From Methylobacterium nodulans ORS 2060 (lineage in GTDB: Bacteria > Pseudomonadota > Alphaproteobacteria > Rhizobiales > Beijerinckiaceae): a stretch of DNA of 64,000 bases. Under the pieces are notes generated by a model that worked only from the letters and a program-made list of their open reading frames with translations, was not told the origin of the DNA and did not search any database. Made by a program: the position numbers and the translations under genes. This document shows, piece by piece, positions 1 to 7,041 of this stretch (positions are counted from its first letter, which is position 1; each line of letters opens with the position of its first letter). The DNA lies in the NCBI RefSeq assembly GCF_000022085.1, contig NC_011894.1, positions 1,638,501 through 1,702,500 of the forward strand, in the 5' to 3' direction.

Positions 1-99
1 CACTACCGGACCTACGAGGAGCGGCCGGCGGTTCGGGTCTATGAGCGCCGGACCCATCGCGGCTGGCGCCACCACGACTGGGACGATGACGACGAGTGA
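1..99 (+). CDS. C-terminal end of a charged, His/Arg-rich protein (partial)
   Basis: The last 32 codons of a gene that begins before the window are open in frame and stop at TGA 97-99. The tail is rich in Arg, His and Asp and ends in a WDDDDE-type acidic run. The composition resembles small secreted basic proteins next door, but no family can be named from this piece. A strong hairpin at 160-193 probably ends its transcript. Confidence 0.55.
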   Translation, partial: HYRTYEERPAVRVYERRTHRGWRHHDWDDDDE

Positions 100-159
100 T
101 TGATCGATAGCGGGCGGGAACCTCAGGAGGCTCCGCCGGAACGATCGTTCATGGAGACC

Positions 160-193
160 GACACCGGCCGGACCGCGAGGTCCGGCCGGTGTC
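160..193. terminator. Bidirectional hairpin terminator
   Basis: A perfect 14-bp inverted repeat (GACACCGGCCGGAC with its complement) surrounds a 6-nt loop and is followed by TTTA on the plus strand. It lies between the end of the partial plus-strand gene and the end of the convergent minus-strand gene, so it can serve both. Confidence 0.7.
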
Positions 194-198
194 TTTAG

Positions 199-645
199 TC
201 AGTAGCCGAAGCGGACGTGGCGGTAGCCGTGATGGCGCCAGCCGTAATGACGGCCATGGTGCCAACCGTAGTGGCGCCAGTGATGGTGCCGCCAGCCATA
301 GTGGCGATGCCTCCAGCCGTAATGGTGCCAGTAGGGGCGGTGGTGCCAGCCATAATGTCGCCAATGGTGCCGCCGGTAGCCGTAACGCACCGGATAATAG
401 GCGACGGGGCGATAGCCGTAGTGCACGGTGCGGTAGCCGAAGGGCCGGCCATAGCCGTGCCGGTACCAGCCGAGATGGCGGCCGCGGCCGTGCCATCCAT
501 GTCCGCCATGCCACCCGTGTCCGCCGTGCCAGCCCGTCCAGGCCGTGGGCGCGGTCGCCCGCCCGGTCGCCGCCGGCTCGGCCCGCAGGGCGGAGCCGAA
601 GCCGCAGACGAGCATCAGTACGAGGAGTAATCGTCCAAGACGCAT
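199..645 (-). CDS. Secreted His/Tyr/Gly/Trp-rich protein of unknown function
   Basis: This 148-residue protein starts with a clear signal peptide (RLLLVLMLVCGFGSALRA, residues 4-21) followed by a mature part built almost wholly of HGGHGWHG-, HYGWRHH- and YGYRP-like short repeats. The start at 645 has an AAGGAGGT ribosome site six bases upstream. An exact EcfG-type promoter (675-699) sits 30 bp before the start, so it is likely part of the general stress response. The His-rich repeats could bind metal or be structural in the periplasm or cell surface; no function is established. Confidence 0.75.
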   Translation of the reverse strand: MRLGRLLLVLMLVCGFGSALRAEPAATGRATAPTAWTGWHGGHGWHGGHGWHGRGRHLGWYRHGYGRPFGYRTVHYGYRPVAYYPVRYGYRRHHWRHYGWHHRPYWHHYGWRHRHYGWRHHHWRHYGWHHGRHYGWRHHGYRHVRFGY

Positions 646-674
646 CCAGACCTCCTTCCGAGTGAGGGGGCAGG

Positions 675-699
675 AACGAAGTGCGGCGCGGTTGGTTCC
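675..699 (-). promoter_or_regulatory. EcfG-type (general stress) promoter
   Basis: Read on the minus strand the site is GGAAC, 16 bases, CGTT, an exact match to the alphaproteobacterial EcfG consensus. The -10 element ends 30 bp before the start codon of the His/Tyr-rich protein at 645. The same geometry is seen at 1079-1103. Confidence 0.8.
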
Positions 700-791
700 G
701 CAGCGGCGCCCGCCTGCTCAGGACGAAGGAGCGCCGGCGTCGTCGCGACGGCACCGGCCGCAGGGGTCGGTGCCGTTGCGAAGGGCCCCAC

Positions 792-1049
792 TCAGTCGCA
801 GCTCTCCTTGTGCACGGTCTTGGACTCGCCGAGGTCGTTCTCCTTGTGCACGGTCTTGGAGCCGCAGCCCACGCCGTCCGAGGAGTGGGTCACGGTCTTC
901 TTCTCGACGGTGCCGGTGGTGCTGCGGTCGACCACCGTGCCGGCCGGGCCATCGCGATGGATGACGGTGGTGTCCTCGGCCCGGGACGCAGTCGACACCC
1001 CCGCGACGGTGGCGAGGGCGGCGAGGGCGATCAGCGTATGACGCATCAT
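792..1049 (-). CDS. Small secreted protein with duplicated SKTVHKE motif
   Basis: An 85-residue protein with a signal peptide (HTLIALAALATVAGVSTASRA) and a Thr/Val/Lys-rich mature part that contains SKTVHKENDLGE and SKTVHKESCD as a short direct repeat, with two Cys residues. It starts at ATG 1049 (or the adjacent ATG 1046), with AAGGAGC just upstream. An exact EcfG promoter at 1079-1103 precedes it, so it is probably a stress-induced periplasmic protein. No family is recognised. Confidence 0.75.
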   Translation of the reverse strand: MMRHTLIALAALATVAGVSTASRAEDTTVIHRDGPAGTVVDRSTTGTVEKKTVTHSSDGVGCGSKTVHKENDLGESKTVHKESCD

Positions 1050-1078
1050 TCCAGCTCCTTGTTCAGAACCGGCTCCTC

Positions 1079-1103
1079 AACGCCAACCCCCATGACCAGT
1101 TCC
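1079..1103 (-). promoter_or_regulatory. EcfG-type (general stress) promoter
   Basis: Minus-strand GGAAC, 16 bases, CGTT. It lies 30 bp upstream of the start at 1049, the same distance as for the promoter at 675-699. Confidence 0.8.
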
Positions 1104-1298
1104 GGCCGGACAAAATGCATATCAGGCAATCTTGTCGCACACGAATTTTCAGAAAACATAGAAATCCATCGACACTCCTGACCCCGGCTTGACCGTTCCG
1201 ATCGATGGGTTTGGCGTCGGTTCCGGCGGTTATGGGCGTCTGTAACGGGGTTGGACTGCATATGGCGCGCCCGAGGGGAAGAATTAGCAATCGGGCAG

Positions 1299-1323
1299 GG
1301 AACGGTTCCTGCTGAACGGCATT
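1299..1323 (+). promoter_or_regulatory. Probable EcfG-type promoter of the sigma-factor gene
   Basis: GGAAC, 16 bases, CATT on the plus strand. It differs from the consensus by one base in the -10 element. It lies just before the sigma-factor reading frame, which suggests autoregulation. Confidence 0.5.
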
Positions 1324-1336
1324 CCTGGCCATCAGC

Positions 1337-2107
1337 TTGGCCGACCTTGACCCGGAGCAGAGCCACTTGCGATCCGATATCCGCGGCCCGATCCCCGATG
1401 ACGGGCCCCCCGGCGCGGTCCAGGCCGTCGCCGTCCACATGGCGGTGAACGCTGCCCTGGACGGGCGTCCGGACCTGCCGCCATTCCTGCGCGACCATCT
1501 GGGCACGCATCTGCGGGCCTGTTACGCCGCGCTGCTGGCCGAGCCGCAGCCGGCGCTGCTCATCGAACTCGTCGGCCGCCTTGAGGCCGCGCTGGCGGTC
1601 GTCCGCCCGGCCTTCTCCTTCCGCGACGAACTCCTGGCGACCCTGCCGTCGCTGCGGGCTTTCGCCCTGTCGCTGACCACCACCCTCTCCCAGGCCGACG
1701 ATCTGGTACAGGAGACGCTGCTGCGGGCCTGGCAGAACCAGCACCGCTTCGAGGCCGGCACGAACCTCAAGGCCTGGCTGTTCACGATCCTGCGCAATCA
1801 GTTCTACACGGTTGCGCGCAAGCGCCGCCGGGAGGTGGAGGATGTCGACGACGCGGCGGCGGGCCGGATGGTCGCCCTGCCGGACCAGGAGGACGGGATC
1901 GCGCTGCGCGAGGTCTGGGACCAGGTGGCGCGCCTGCCGCCGCTCCAGCGGGAGGCCCTGCTTCTCGTCGCGGTGCAGGGGCTGACCTACGAGGCCGCCG
2001 CCCGGCTGATGAACTGCCAAGTCGGCACGGTGAAGAGCCGGGTCAGCCGCGCCCGCACGGCGCTGGTGGAAGCCCTCGGCGGCGCCGGAGCCTGTTTCGA
2101 GAGGTGA
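1337..2107 (+). CDS. EcfG-like ECF sigma factor with N-terminal NepR-like segment
   Basis: This is an ECF sigma factor. Region 2 is at about residues 95-160 (DDLVQETLLRAWQNQHRF, then LKAWLFTILRN), and region 4 is at about 195-245 with a helix-turn-helix (LTYEAAARLMNCQVGTVKSR). The region-2 start FRDELLATLPSLRAFALSLT is typical of EcfG, the general-stress sigma factor. Unusually, residues about 48-87 (LRDHLGTHLRACYAALLAEP, then LVGRLEAAL) look like NepR, the small anti-sigma factor that binds EcfG. The start is unsure: TTG 1337 lies very close to the promoter, while in-frame ATG 1439 keeps the NepR-like part and is equally plausible; neither has a strong ribosome site. Neighbouring genes carry EcfG promoters. 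The sigma assignment is firm; the NepR match is by eye. Confidence 0.85.
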   Translation: MADLDPEQSHLRSDIRGPIPDDGPPGAVQAVAVHMAVNAALDGRPDLPPFLRDHLGTHLRACYAALLAEPQPALLIELVGRLEAALAVVRPAFSFRDELLATLPSLRAFALSLTTTLSQADDLVQETLLRAWQNQHRFEAGTNLKAWLFTILRNQFYTVARKRRREVEDVDDAAAGRMVALPDQEDGIALREVWDQVARLPPLQREALLLVAVQGLTYEAAARLMNCQVGTVKSRVSRARTALVEALGGAGACFER

Positions 2108-2113
2108 CCCGTC

Positions 2114-2135
2114 CGGGCGGGATTCGCCCCGCCCG
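2114..2135. terminator. Hairpin between convergent genes
   Basis: CGGGCGGG, a 6-nt loop and CCCGCCCG form a GC-rich hairpin just after the sigma-factor stop. There is no T-run, so it is a weak or factor-dependent terminator at best. Confidence 0.4.
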
Positions 2136-2156
2136 TCCGGTTGCGGCGCCGCGCGC

Positions 2157-2423
2157 TCAGCGGCGGGTGCCGGAGTTCTTCGACGAGGCCGGATCATGGC
2201 CCGGCGCGTAGCCGGAGGCGCCGGACGTGCCCTTCACGCTGCCGGTGCTCTGCATCTCGTGGCCGGGCGTGTAGCCGGAGGCGCCCGTGGTGCCCTTGGC
2301 GCTCCCCGATTCGTGCATCTTCTGGCCGGGCGGCTCGTTGTGCGGGTTCGTCGTGCGGGTCTGGGCCACGGCGGCGGTCCCGAGGAGCGCCAGGGCCGTC
2401 GCGACGGAAAGCACGCGCTTCAT
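2157..2423 (-). CDS. Small secreted protein with two 21-residue repeats
   Basis: An 88-residue protein starting at ATG 2423. It has a signal peptide (MKRVLSVATALALLGTAAVA) and a mature part with two tandem 21-residue units of the type M-SGS-KGTTGASGYTPGH, then a Ser/Lys/Asn/Arg tail. The small, polar, repeated composition suggests a periplasmic or surface stress protein, but no family is recognised. It has an exact EcfG promoter at 2479-2504 and converges on the sigma-factor gene. A longer frame opening at 3569 is an antisense shadow of the sulfate permease. Confidence 0.75.
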   Translation of the reverse strand: MKRVLSVATALALLGTAAVAQTRTTNPHNEPPGQKMHESGSAKGTTGASGYTPGHEMQSTGSVKGTSGASGYAPGHDPASSKNSGTRR

Positions 2424-2478
2424 GAAAGGTCTCCCTTCAGGTGGCGGGGGTGCGCCCGGAAGCGGGCAGGACCCTCCT

Positions 2479-2504
2479 AACGGATCGTCCCGCTGAACCG
2501 TTCC
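2479..2504 (-). promoter_or_regulatory. EcfG-type (general stress) promoter
   Basis: Minus-strand GGAAC, 17 bases, CGTT. It lies about 55 bp upstream of the start of the repeat-containing secreted protein at 2423. Confidence 0.75.
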
Positions 2505-2530
2505 GTGAACGGCGCACGCCGCCGTTCGCG

Positions 2531-4237
2531 TCACGTCTCCACGGTCGCGCGACCGCCGGCCTCCCGGACGGCCTCCGCGACGCTCGACCGGAACCGCACC
2601 TGCGGCGGCCGAACGCCGTGGGTCAGCAGCACCCGCCGGATCGGCGGACGCGCGCCCGCGACGGTGACCGTCGCGCCCTGCCGGCCGGCCTTGCGGGCGA
2701 AGCCCTCGATCGTCGCGGCCGCCGTCGAGTCGAGCAGCGGCACCTCCGAAAGATCGATGACGTAAGCCTTCGGGCGCTCGCCGAGGCGGTCGAGGGCGGC
2801 ACCCACGGTCGCGGCGGCTCCGAAGAAGAAGGCGCCCGAGATCCGGTAGACGATCACGTTCGGGTCGCTGGCGAGGCGGGCATCGTAGGGCGTGCGATCG
2901 GCCGCCGCCGCATCGGCGGCATCCTCCGCGACGAGCGGCTGGCGGCGCTCCACGTCGACCGCCTGTGCCATGCGGTGCAGGAAGAGCAGCGCCCCGAGCC
3001 CGAACCCGACCAGGATGCCCTCCGTCAGGTCGCGGAACACCACGAGGAGGAAGGTTGCGAGCAGCACCAGGGCGTCGCCCCGCGAGGCGCGCAGCAGCGT
3101 GGCGAATTCGTGCTTCTCGGCCATGTTCCAGGCGACGACGGCCAGCACCGCCGCGAGCGCCGGCAGGGGGATGAAGCTCGCGAGCGGTGCCGCGACGAGC
3201 ATGAACACCAAAAGGAAGGCCGCGTGCAGCATGCCCGAGACCGGGCCGCGCGCCCCCGAGCGCACGTTGGTGGCAGTCCGCGCGATGGTACCGGTCACGC
3301 AGATGCCCCCGAACAGCGCCGAGGCGATGTTGGCGGCCCCCTGCGCCACCAGCTCGCAGTTGGAGCGATGCCGGCGCCCGGTCATCGAATCGGCCACCAC
3401 CGCCGAGAGCAGGCTCTCGATGCCGCCGAGGAGCGCGAAGGAGAGGGCGGCCGGCAGCACCTCCATCACCTTGGCCGGCGACAGGGCGGGAAGCTGCGGC
3501 GCCGGGAGATTCTGTGGAATGCCGCCGAAGCGGCTGCCAATGGTCTCCACCGGCAGGCCCGCCGCCCAAGCGAGCGCCGAGGCCGCCGCGACCGCGATCA
3601 GGAAGCCGGGCCAGTGCGGCCGGAACCGGCGCAGGACCAGGATGAGCCCGATCGCGAGCGCTGCGACGGCAAGCGCGGCCCCGTTGAGCGTCGGCAGGGC
3701 CAGGACCAGGGCCTCCAGCTTCGGGATCAAGGGCCCGGGCTCCTTGGCGGGGAGCGTCAGCCCCAGGAGGTCCTTGATCTGGCTCGCGAAGATGATGACG
3801 GCGATGCCGGCCGTGAACCCGACCGTGACCGGGTAGGGGATGTACTTGATGAAGGTGCCGAGCCGCAGGAAGCCGATGCCGAGGAGGATGATCCCCGACA
3901 GGATCGTGGCGAGAAGCAGCCCGTCGACGCCGTGCTGGTCGACGGTGGCGGCGACGAGCACGATGAAGGCCCCGGCCGGGCCGCCGATCTGGAACCGGCT
4001 GCCGCCGAGGGCCGACACGGTGAAGCCGCCGACGATGGCCGCATAGAGGCCCCGGTCGGGCGTGACCCCCGACGCGATGGCGATCGCCATGGAGAGCGGC
4101 AGCGCCACGATGGCGACCGTGAGGCCCGCCACGACGTCGGCCTTGAGGTCGGCGAGCCCGTAGCGCTCGCGCAGGATGGTCACGAGCTTCGGTGTGTAGA
4201 GGTCTGCGAAGCTGGGCGCGTGCCGCTCTGCGATCAT
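2531..4237 (-). CDS. SulP-family (SLC26) anion permease with STAS domain
   Basis: A 568-residue inner-membrane transporter. Residues about 1-430 hold the SulP membrane domain (GLADLKADVVAGLTVAIVAL, the typical first segment; FQIGGPAGAFIVLVAATVDQ; then several hydrophobic helices). Residues about 450-560 hold a cytoplasmic STAS domain (VIDLSEVPLLDSTAAATIEG). Family members carry sulfate, bicarbonate or dicarboxylates, and the substrate cannot be read from the sequence. The length is normal for the family. It stands alone, so the context does not reveal the substrate. Confidence 0.88.
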   Translation of the reverse strand: MIAERHAPSFADLYTPKLVTILRERYGLADLKADVVAGLTVAIVALPLSMAIAIASGVTPDRGLYAAIVGGFTVSALGGSRFQIGGPAGAFIVLVAATVDQHGVDGLLLATILSGIILLGIGFLRLGTFIKYIPYPVTVGFTAGIAVIIFASQIKDLLGLTLPAKEPGPLIPKLEALVLALPTLNGAALAVAALAIGLILVLRRFRPHWPGFLIAVAAASALAWAAGLPVETIGSRFGGIPQNLPAPQLPALSPAKVMEVLPAALSFALLGGIESLLSAVVADSMTGRRHRSNCELVAQGAANIASALFGGICVTGTIARTATNVRSGARGPVSGMLHAAFLLVFMLVAAPLASFIPLPALAAVLAVVAWNMAEKHEFATLLRASRGDALVLLATFLLVVFRDLTEGILVGFGLGALLFLHRMAQAVDVERRQPLVAEDAADAAAADRTPYDARLASDPNVIVYRISGAFFFGAAATVGAALDRLGERPKAYVIDLSEVPLLDSTAAATIEGFARKAGRQGATVTVAGARPPIRRVLLTHGVRPPQVRFRSSVAEAVREAGGRATVET

Positions 4238-4328
4238 GGCGGGCTGCTCTTCAGGTTGGACGGCGCGGCCGTTAAAGCAGGGTCCGTTCCACCATGAACG
4301 GATCCTGCTCCGGGTTTTTGATTGTGCC

Positions 4329-4371
4329 GCATTTTCTGCGGCGAACCGGGATCCACTTCGTCGGAAAATGC
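4329..4371. repeat. Palindromic intergenic element (single copy here)
   Basis: GCATTTTC and GAAAATGC form perfect 8-bp inverted ends of a 43-bp element lying between two minus-strand genes. From memory, similar elements are common between genes in Methylobacteriaceae and Bradyrhizobiaceae. I see only this copy in the window. Confidence 0.4.
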
Positions 4372-4372
4372 T

Positions 4373-4645
4373 CTAGCGCGACGGCCCGATCGGCGGGCCC
4401 GGGCGGGCGAGCCGCACGCCGCGGCCGCCCTCCCGGCTGGTCGCGTTGTCGCCGATGAGCTCGACCCCGGCCCGGTTGAGCGCATCGACGACCTTGGTGA
4501 GGGTGTCGACGATGCCGCGCACGTTGCCCTCGCTCGCCTCCATCCGCTGGATCGTCGGCAGCGACACGCCCGACAGCTCGGCCAGCTGACGCTGGTCGAT
4601 CCCGAGCAGCGCCCGTGCGGCGCGCATCTGTGCGGCGGTGATCAT
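4373..4645 (-). CDS. XRE-family helix-turn-helix regulator
   Basis: A 90-residue protein. Residues about 5-60 form a Cro/C1-type helix-turn-helix (QMRAARALLGIDQRQLAELS, then GVSLPTIQRME) followed by a VVDALNRAGVELIGDN segment, the usual layout of short DNA-binding proteins of this family in rhizobial genomes. The C-terminal 25 residues are Arg/Gly/Pro-rich and probably disordered. No partner toxin or phage gene is adjacent, so it is a solitary regulator with unknown targets. Confidence 0.8.
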   Translation of the reverse strand: MITAAQMRAARALLGIDQRQLAELSGVSLPTIQRMEASEGNVRGIVDTLTKVVDALNRAGVELIGDNATSREGGRGVRLARPGPPIGPSR

Positions 4646-4745
4646 GCCGGTTCCTCCGCGGGCAATATCCGTACCATAGAGGAATCATGATGTACAGAAC
4701 ATTAGCGATGATGGCTATACGATGAGCCTTTGGGTTCCGTGCGGG

Positions 4746-5300
4746 TCAGCGCGCGGCGTCGCGCTGCAGCTCGTCGGGCAGGAGCGTGGCAGCCTTCTGG
4801 CGGGCGATCAGGGCCGCGACGCCGACCGGCCGGTCGTCCCAGGCGTCGACGCCGACATCGCAGGAGCGGCGCGTGTCGGGGATCGTCCCGTGGCTGTGGC
4901 CATAGAGGTGGCGCGTGCCCCGCCACAGGCCCGGCCAGGCCCGGTGGGCGTAATGCGCGAGGAAGAACCGGCATTCCGACCCCGCCCCGTCCGGGATACG
5001 GATGCGGGCGCTCTCGGCAGGGGGATCGGCCCAGGGCAGGGTGAGCACCCGGTTGGTGTCGTGGTTGCCGCGGATCAGCCGCTTGGCGCCGTTGAGCCGG
5101 GCGAAGATCTCGCGGCAGCGGGCGCGGCTCGCGCCGGCGGCGAAATCGCCGAGATGCCAGACCTCGTCGGCAGGCGAGACCACCTCGTTCCAGAGGCGGA
5201 TCAGCGTCTCGTCGTGCTCGTCGAGGGAGGCGAAGCGCGTGCGCTGGCGCAGGATATGCGTGTCGCCGAAATGCGTATCGGCGGTGAAGAACGTAGCCAT
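4746..5300 (-). CDS. Calcineurin-like metallophosphoesterase
   Basis: A 184-residue cytoplasmic phosphoesterase starting at ATG 5300. The metal-binding motifs follow in order: FTADTHFGD (residues 4-12), VWHLGDFA, IRGNHDTN and YGHSHG near the C-terminus, i.e. D-x-H, GD, GNHD and GHxH. The compact length fits the small single-domain group that includes phage-type and Ser/Thr-phosphatase-like enzymes. Reading-frame sequence upstream of 5300 (to 5609) lacks family similarity and is not included. The substrate is unknown. Confidence 0.82.
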   Translation of the reverse strand: MATFFTADTHFGDTHILRQRTRFASLDEHDETLIRLWNEVVSPADEVWHLGDFAAGASRARCREIFARLNGAKRLIRGNHDTNRVLTLPWADPPAESARIRIPDGAGSECRFFLAHYAHRAWPGLWRGTRHLYGHSHGTIPDTRRSCDVGVDAWDDRPVGVAALIARQKAATLLPDELQRDAAR

Positions 5301-5671
5301 GCGGATCCGGAGCGAGGGCGGATCCTGCGGAGATAGGGGAGGGGCGGCGAGATCCTCGTGGCCGAGCCGCGTGGACAGATGGCGTGGCTCGGGCGGGGCG
5401 CACTGCCGATGCGCAGAGCAGGGCCGAGGCTCATGCGGTTGCAACTTCTGTTCTGTATCGATCGATGCAAGTTCGGCATCGATTGCGCGCCGGCCGGCTC
5501 CGCCTCCGGCCGGGGCGCCTCTTCCGTAGGGGGACCGGAAAAACCGCGCCATTGCACGCAGGCGGCGGGTCGCGAAACAATACGGCAACCGTAAGTCACC
5601 GTATGACAATCGACGATCCGCGGCCGGTGTGATTATTTCGAATTACGCACCTTTGATCGATTGACGGGACA
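5301..5671. other. Intergenic region without a recognisable gene
   Basis: The stretch between the divergent phosphoesterase and MucR-like genes becomes AT-richer toward 5717, as expected for a MucR-controlled promoter region. I see no convincing coding sequence in it. Confidence 0.4.
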
Positions 5672-5703
5672 GCGTGGCCGATAGAAACGTTATCAGGCCA
5701 CGC
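5672..5703 (+). promoter_or_regulatory. Hairpin in the leader of the MucR-like gene
   Basis: GCGTGGCCGATA pairs with TATC-A-GGCCACGC across a 7-nt loop, giving a 12-bp stem with one bulged A. It ends four bases before the AGGA ribosome site of the gene at 5718. It may be an RNA structure that affects translation or a DNA palindrome used as an operator. Confidence 0.5.
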
Positions 5704-5717
5704 AATAGGATGTTTCC

Positions 5718-6212
5718 ATGAGTGCAGCTACCGAAGAGACCCCAACCGGTCTGACAGAACTGACGAGCGATATCGTCGCCGCCTACGTGTCCAACAATCG
5801 CGTCTCGAGCGCGGAACTGCCCGCCGTGCTGCGGACTGTTTACGAGACGCTGAACGCGTTGCTGTCGCCGCCCGCCCCGGCGCCGGAAAAGCCTGTACCG
5901 CCGATCCCGATCAGGAAGACAGTGACGCCGGACGCCATCATCAGCCTGGAGGACGGCAAGCCCTACAAGTCGCTCAAGCGGCATCTCTCGGGGCGCGGCC
6001 TCACGCCCGACGAATACCGCCAGAAATGGGGCCTGCCGCCGGACTACCCGATGGTCGCGGCGAATTATGCGGCCCAGCGCTCCGAACTCGCCAAGAGCCT
6101 CGGTCTCGGCCAGTTGCGGCGCGAGCGCGCGGCGCAGAAGCGGGCCGCCGCGGATGCGGTGGTGAAGGGGCCGGGCCGCCGGGGCCGCCCGCGCAAGGAT
6201 CCGGCCGCGTAA
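5718..6212 (+). CDS. MucR/Ros-family transcriptional regulator lacking zinc ligands
   Basis: A 164-residue protein of the Ros/MucR family, which controls exopolysaccharide, motility and symbiosis genes. Residues about 12-50 are the family N-terminus (LTSDIVAAYVSNNRVSSAEL). Residues about 75-108 are the DNA-binding region (KPYKSLKRHLSGRGLTPDEY, then RQKWGLPPDYPMVA). The usual CxxCG pair is replaced by ISLEDG and the last His by Arg, so three of the four classical ligands are gone; some Mesorhizobium relatives also lack zinc. The C-terminus (RRGRPRKDP) looks like an AT-hook, which may add minor-groove binding. Confidence 0.85.
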   Translation: MSAATEETPTGLTELTSDIVAAYVSNNRVSSAELPAVLRTVYETLNALLSPPAPAPEKPVPPIPIRKTVTPDAIISLEDGKPYKSLKRHLSGRGLTPDEYRQKWGLPPDYPMVAANYAAQRSELAKSLGLGQLRRERAAQKRAAADAVVKGPGRRGRPRKDPAA

Positions 6213-6233
6213 ACGGCGCCGCGTAGGCGGTGG

Positions 6234-6785
6234 TCAGTCCGGGGGCGTGACGAGAAGCGGGGCCTCGGGCAGGTCGAACAGCAGGCAGGTGGTGCTGGCG
6301 GTGGCGCAGAGCCGGCCCTCCGCATCGGTCACGCGGCCCTCGGCCACCGCCTGCTGGCGCCCGGCATGCACGACCTCGCCCACCGCCGTGACGACGCCCG
6401 ACGCCTCCGTGACGGGCCGCAGATAATTCACCTTGATCTCGAGGGTCGTGTAGCCGCGGCCCTCCGGCAGCACCGAGTGCACGGCGCAGCCCATGACGCT
6501 GTCGAGGAGTGTGGCGAGCGCCCCGCCATGCACGGTCCCGATCGGATTGTAGAGGTGCTCGCCCGCGCCCATCCGCATGATCACCTGGCCGGCTTCGGCC
6601 GAGACCATCTCCATCCCGAGCAGGCTGACGATCGGGGGCCTGGGCACCTCGTCGGTCATCAGCGCCCGCAGGAACTCGAGGCCCGAGCGGCCCCGGCCGG
6701 CCCGCGCCGTGAGCCGCGGATCGCTCCATTCGACCATCCGGCGCCGCGCTGCGGGCTCCTCGGTCGGGCGGGTCTCGCTCGTCAT
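6234..6785 (-). CDS. PaaI-type hotdog-fold thioesterase
   Basis: A 183-residue protein starting at ATG 6785 with GAGAGGA just upstream. The hotdog signature is YNPIGTVHGGALATLLDSVM (His-Gly-Gly followed by the long helix), and the C-terminal strands are EIKVNYLRPV and AEGRVTDAEGRLCATASTTC. Such enzymes hydrolyse acyl-CoA or aryl-CoA thioesters in the cytoplasm. The substrate is not evident. The N-terminal 60 residues are longer than in minimal PaaI proteins. It converges on the MucR-like gene. Confidence 0.82.
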   Translation of the reverse strand: MTSETRPTEEPAARRRMVEWSDPRLTARAGRGRSGLEFLRALMTDEVPRPPIVSLLGMEMVSAEAGQVIMRMGAGEHLYNPIGTVHGGALATLLDSVMGCAVHSVLPEGRGYTTLEIKVNYLRPVTEASGVVTAVGEVVHAGRQQAVAEGRVTDAEGRLCATASTTCLLFDLPEAPLLVTPPD

Positions 6786-7041
6786 CGATCGGTCCTCTCG
6801 ACGGGCCGGGGTCCGGCCTCGCAGCAGATGCCTTGGGGACGCGGGAGCGCCCGGTCGCCGCGCCCTGGCTCCCGCCGTCGCGGCGGGAGAGACGGAACAG
6901 GAGGCCGAGCGCCTGCACGGCACGCCGCGAGACTAGAGGAGCGGTCGTCACCGGACAATGAAGCCGGGACCCGGCGTCCCGCGTCATTGACCCGCCCGCC
7001 CGCCGGACGCCAGATGCGCGGCGCAGCCCGGACGGCCCGCG

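Noticed and set aside
4237..4300. EcfG promoter before the SulP gene
   Set aside because: A minus-strand GGAAC is present but no CGTT-like element lies 16-17 bp downstream.
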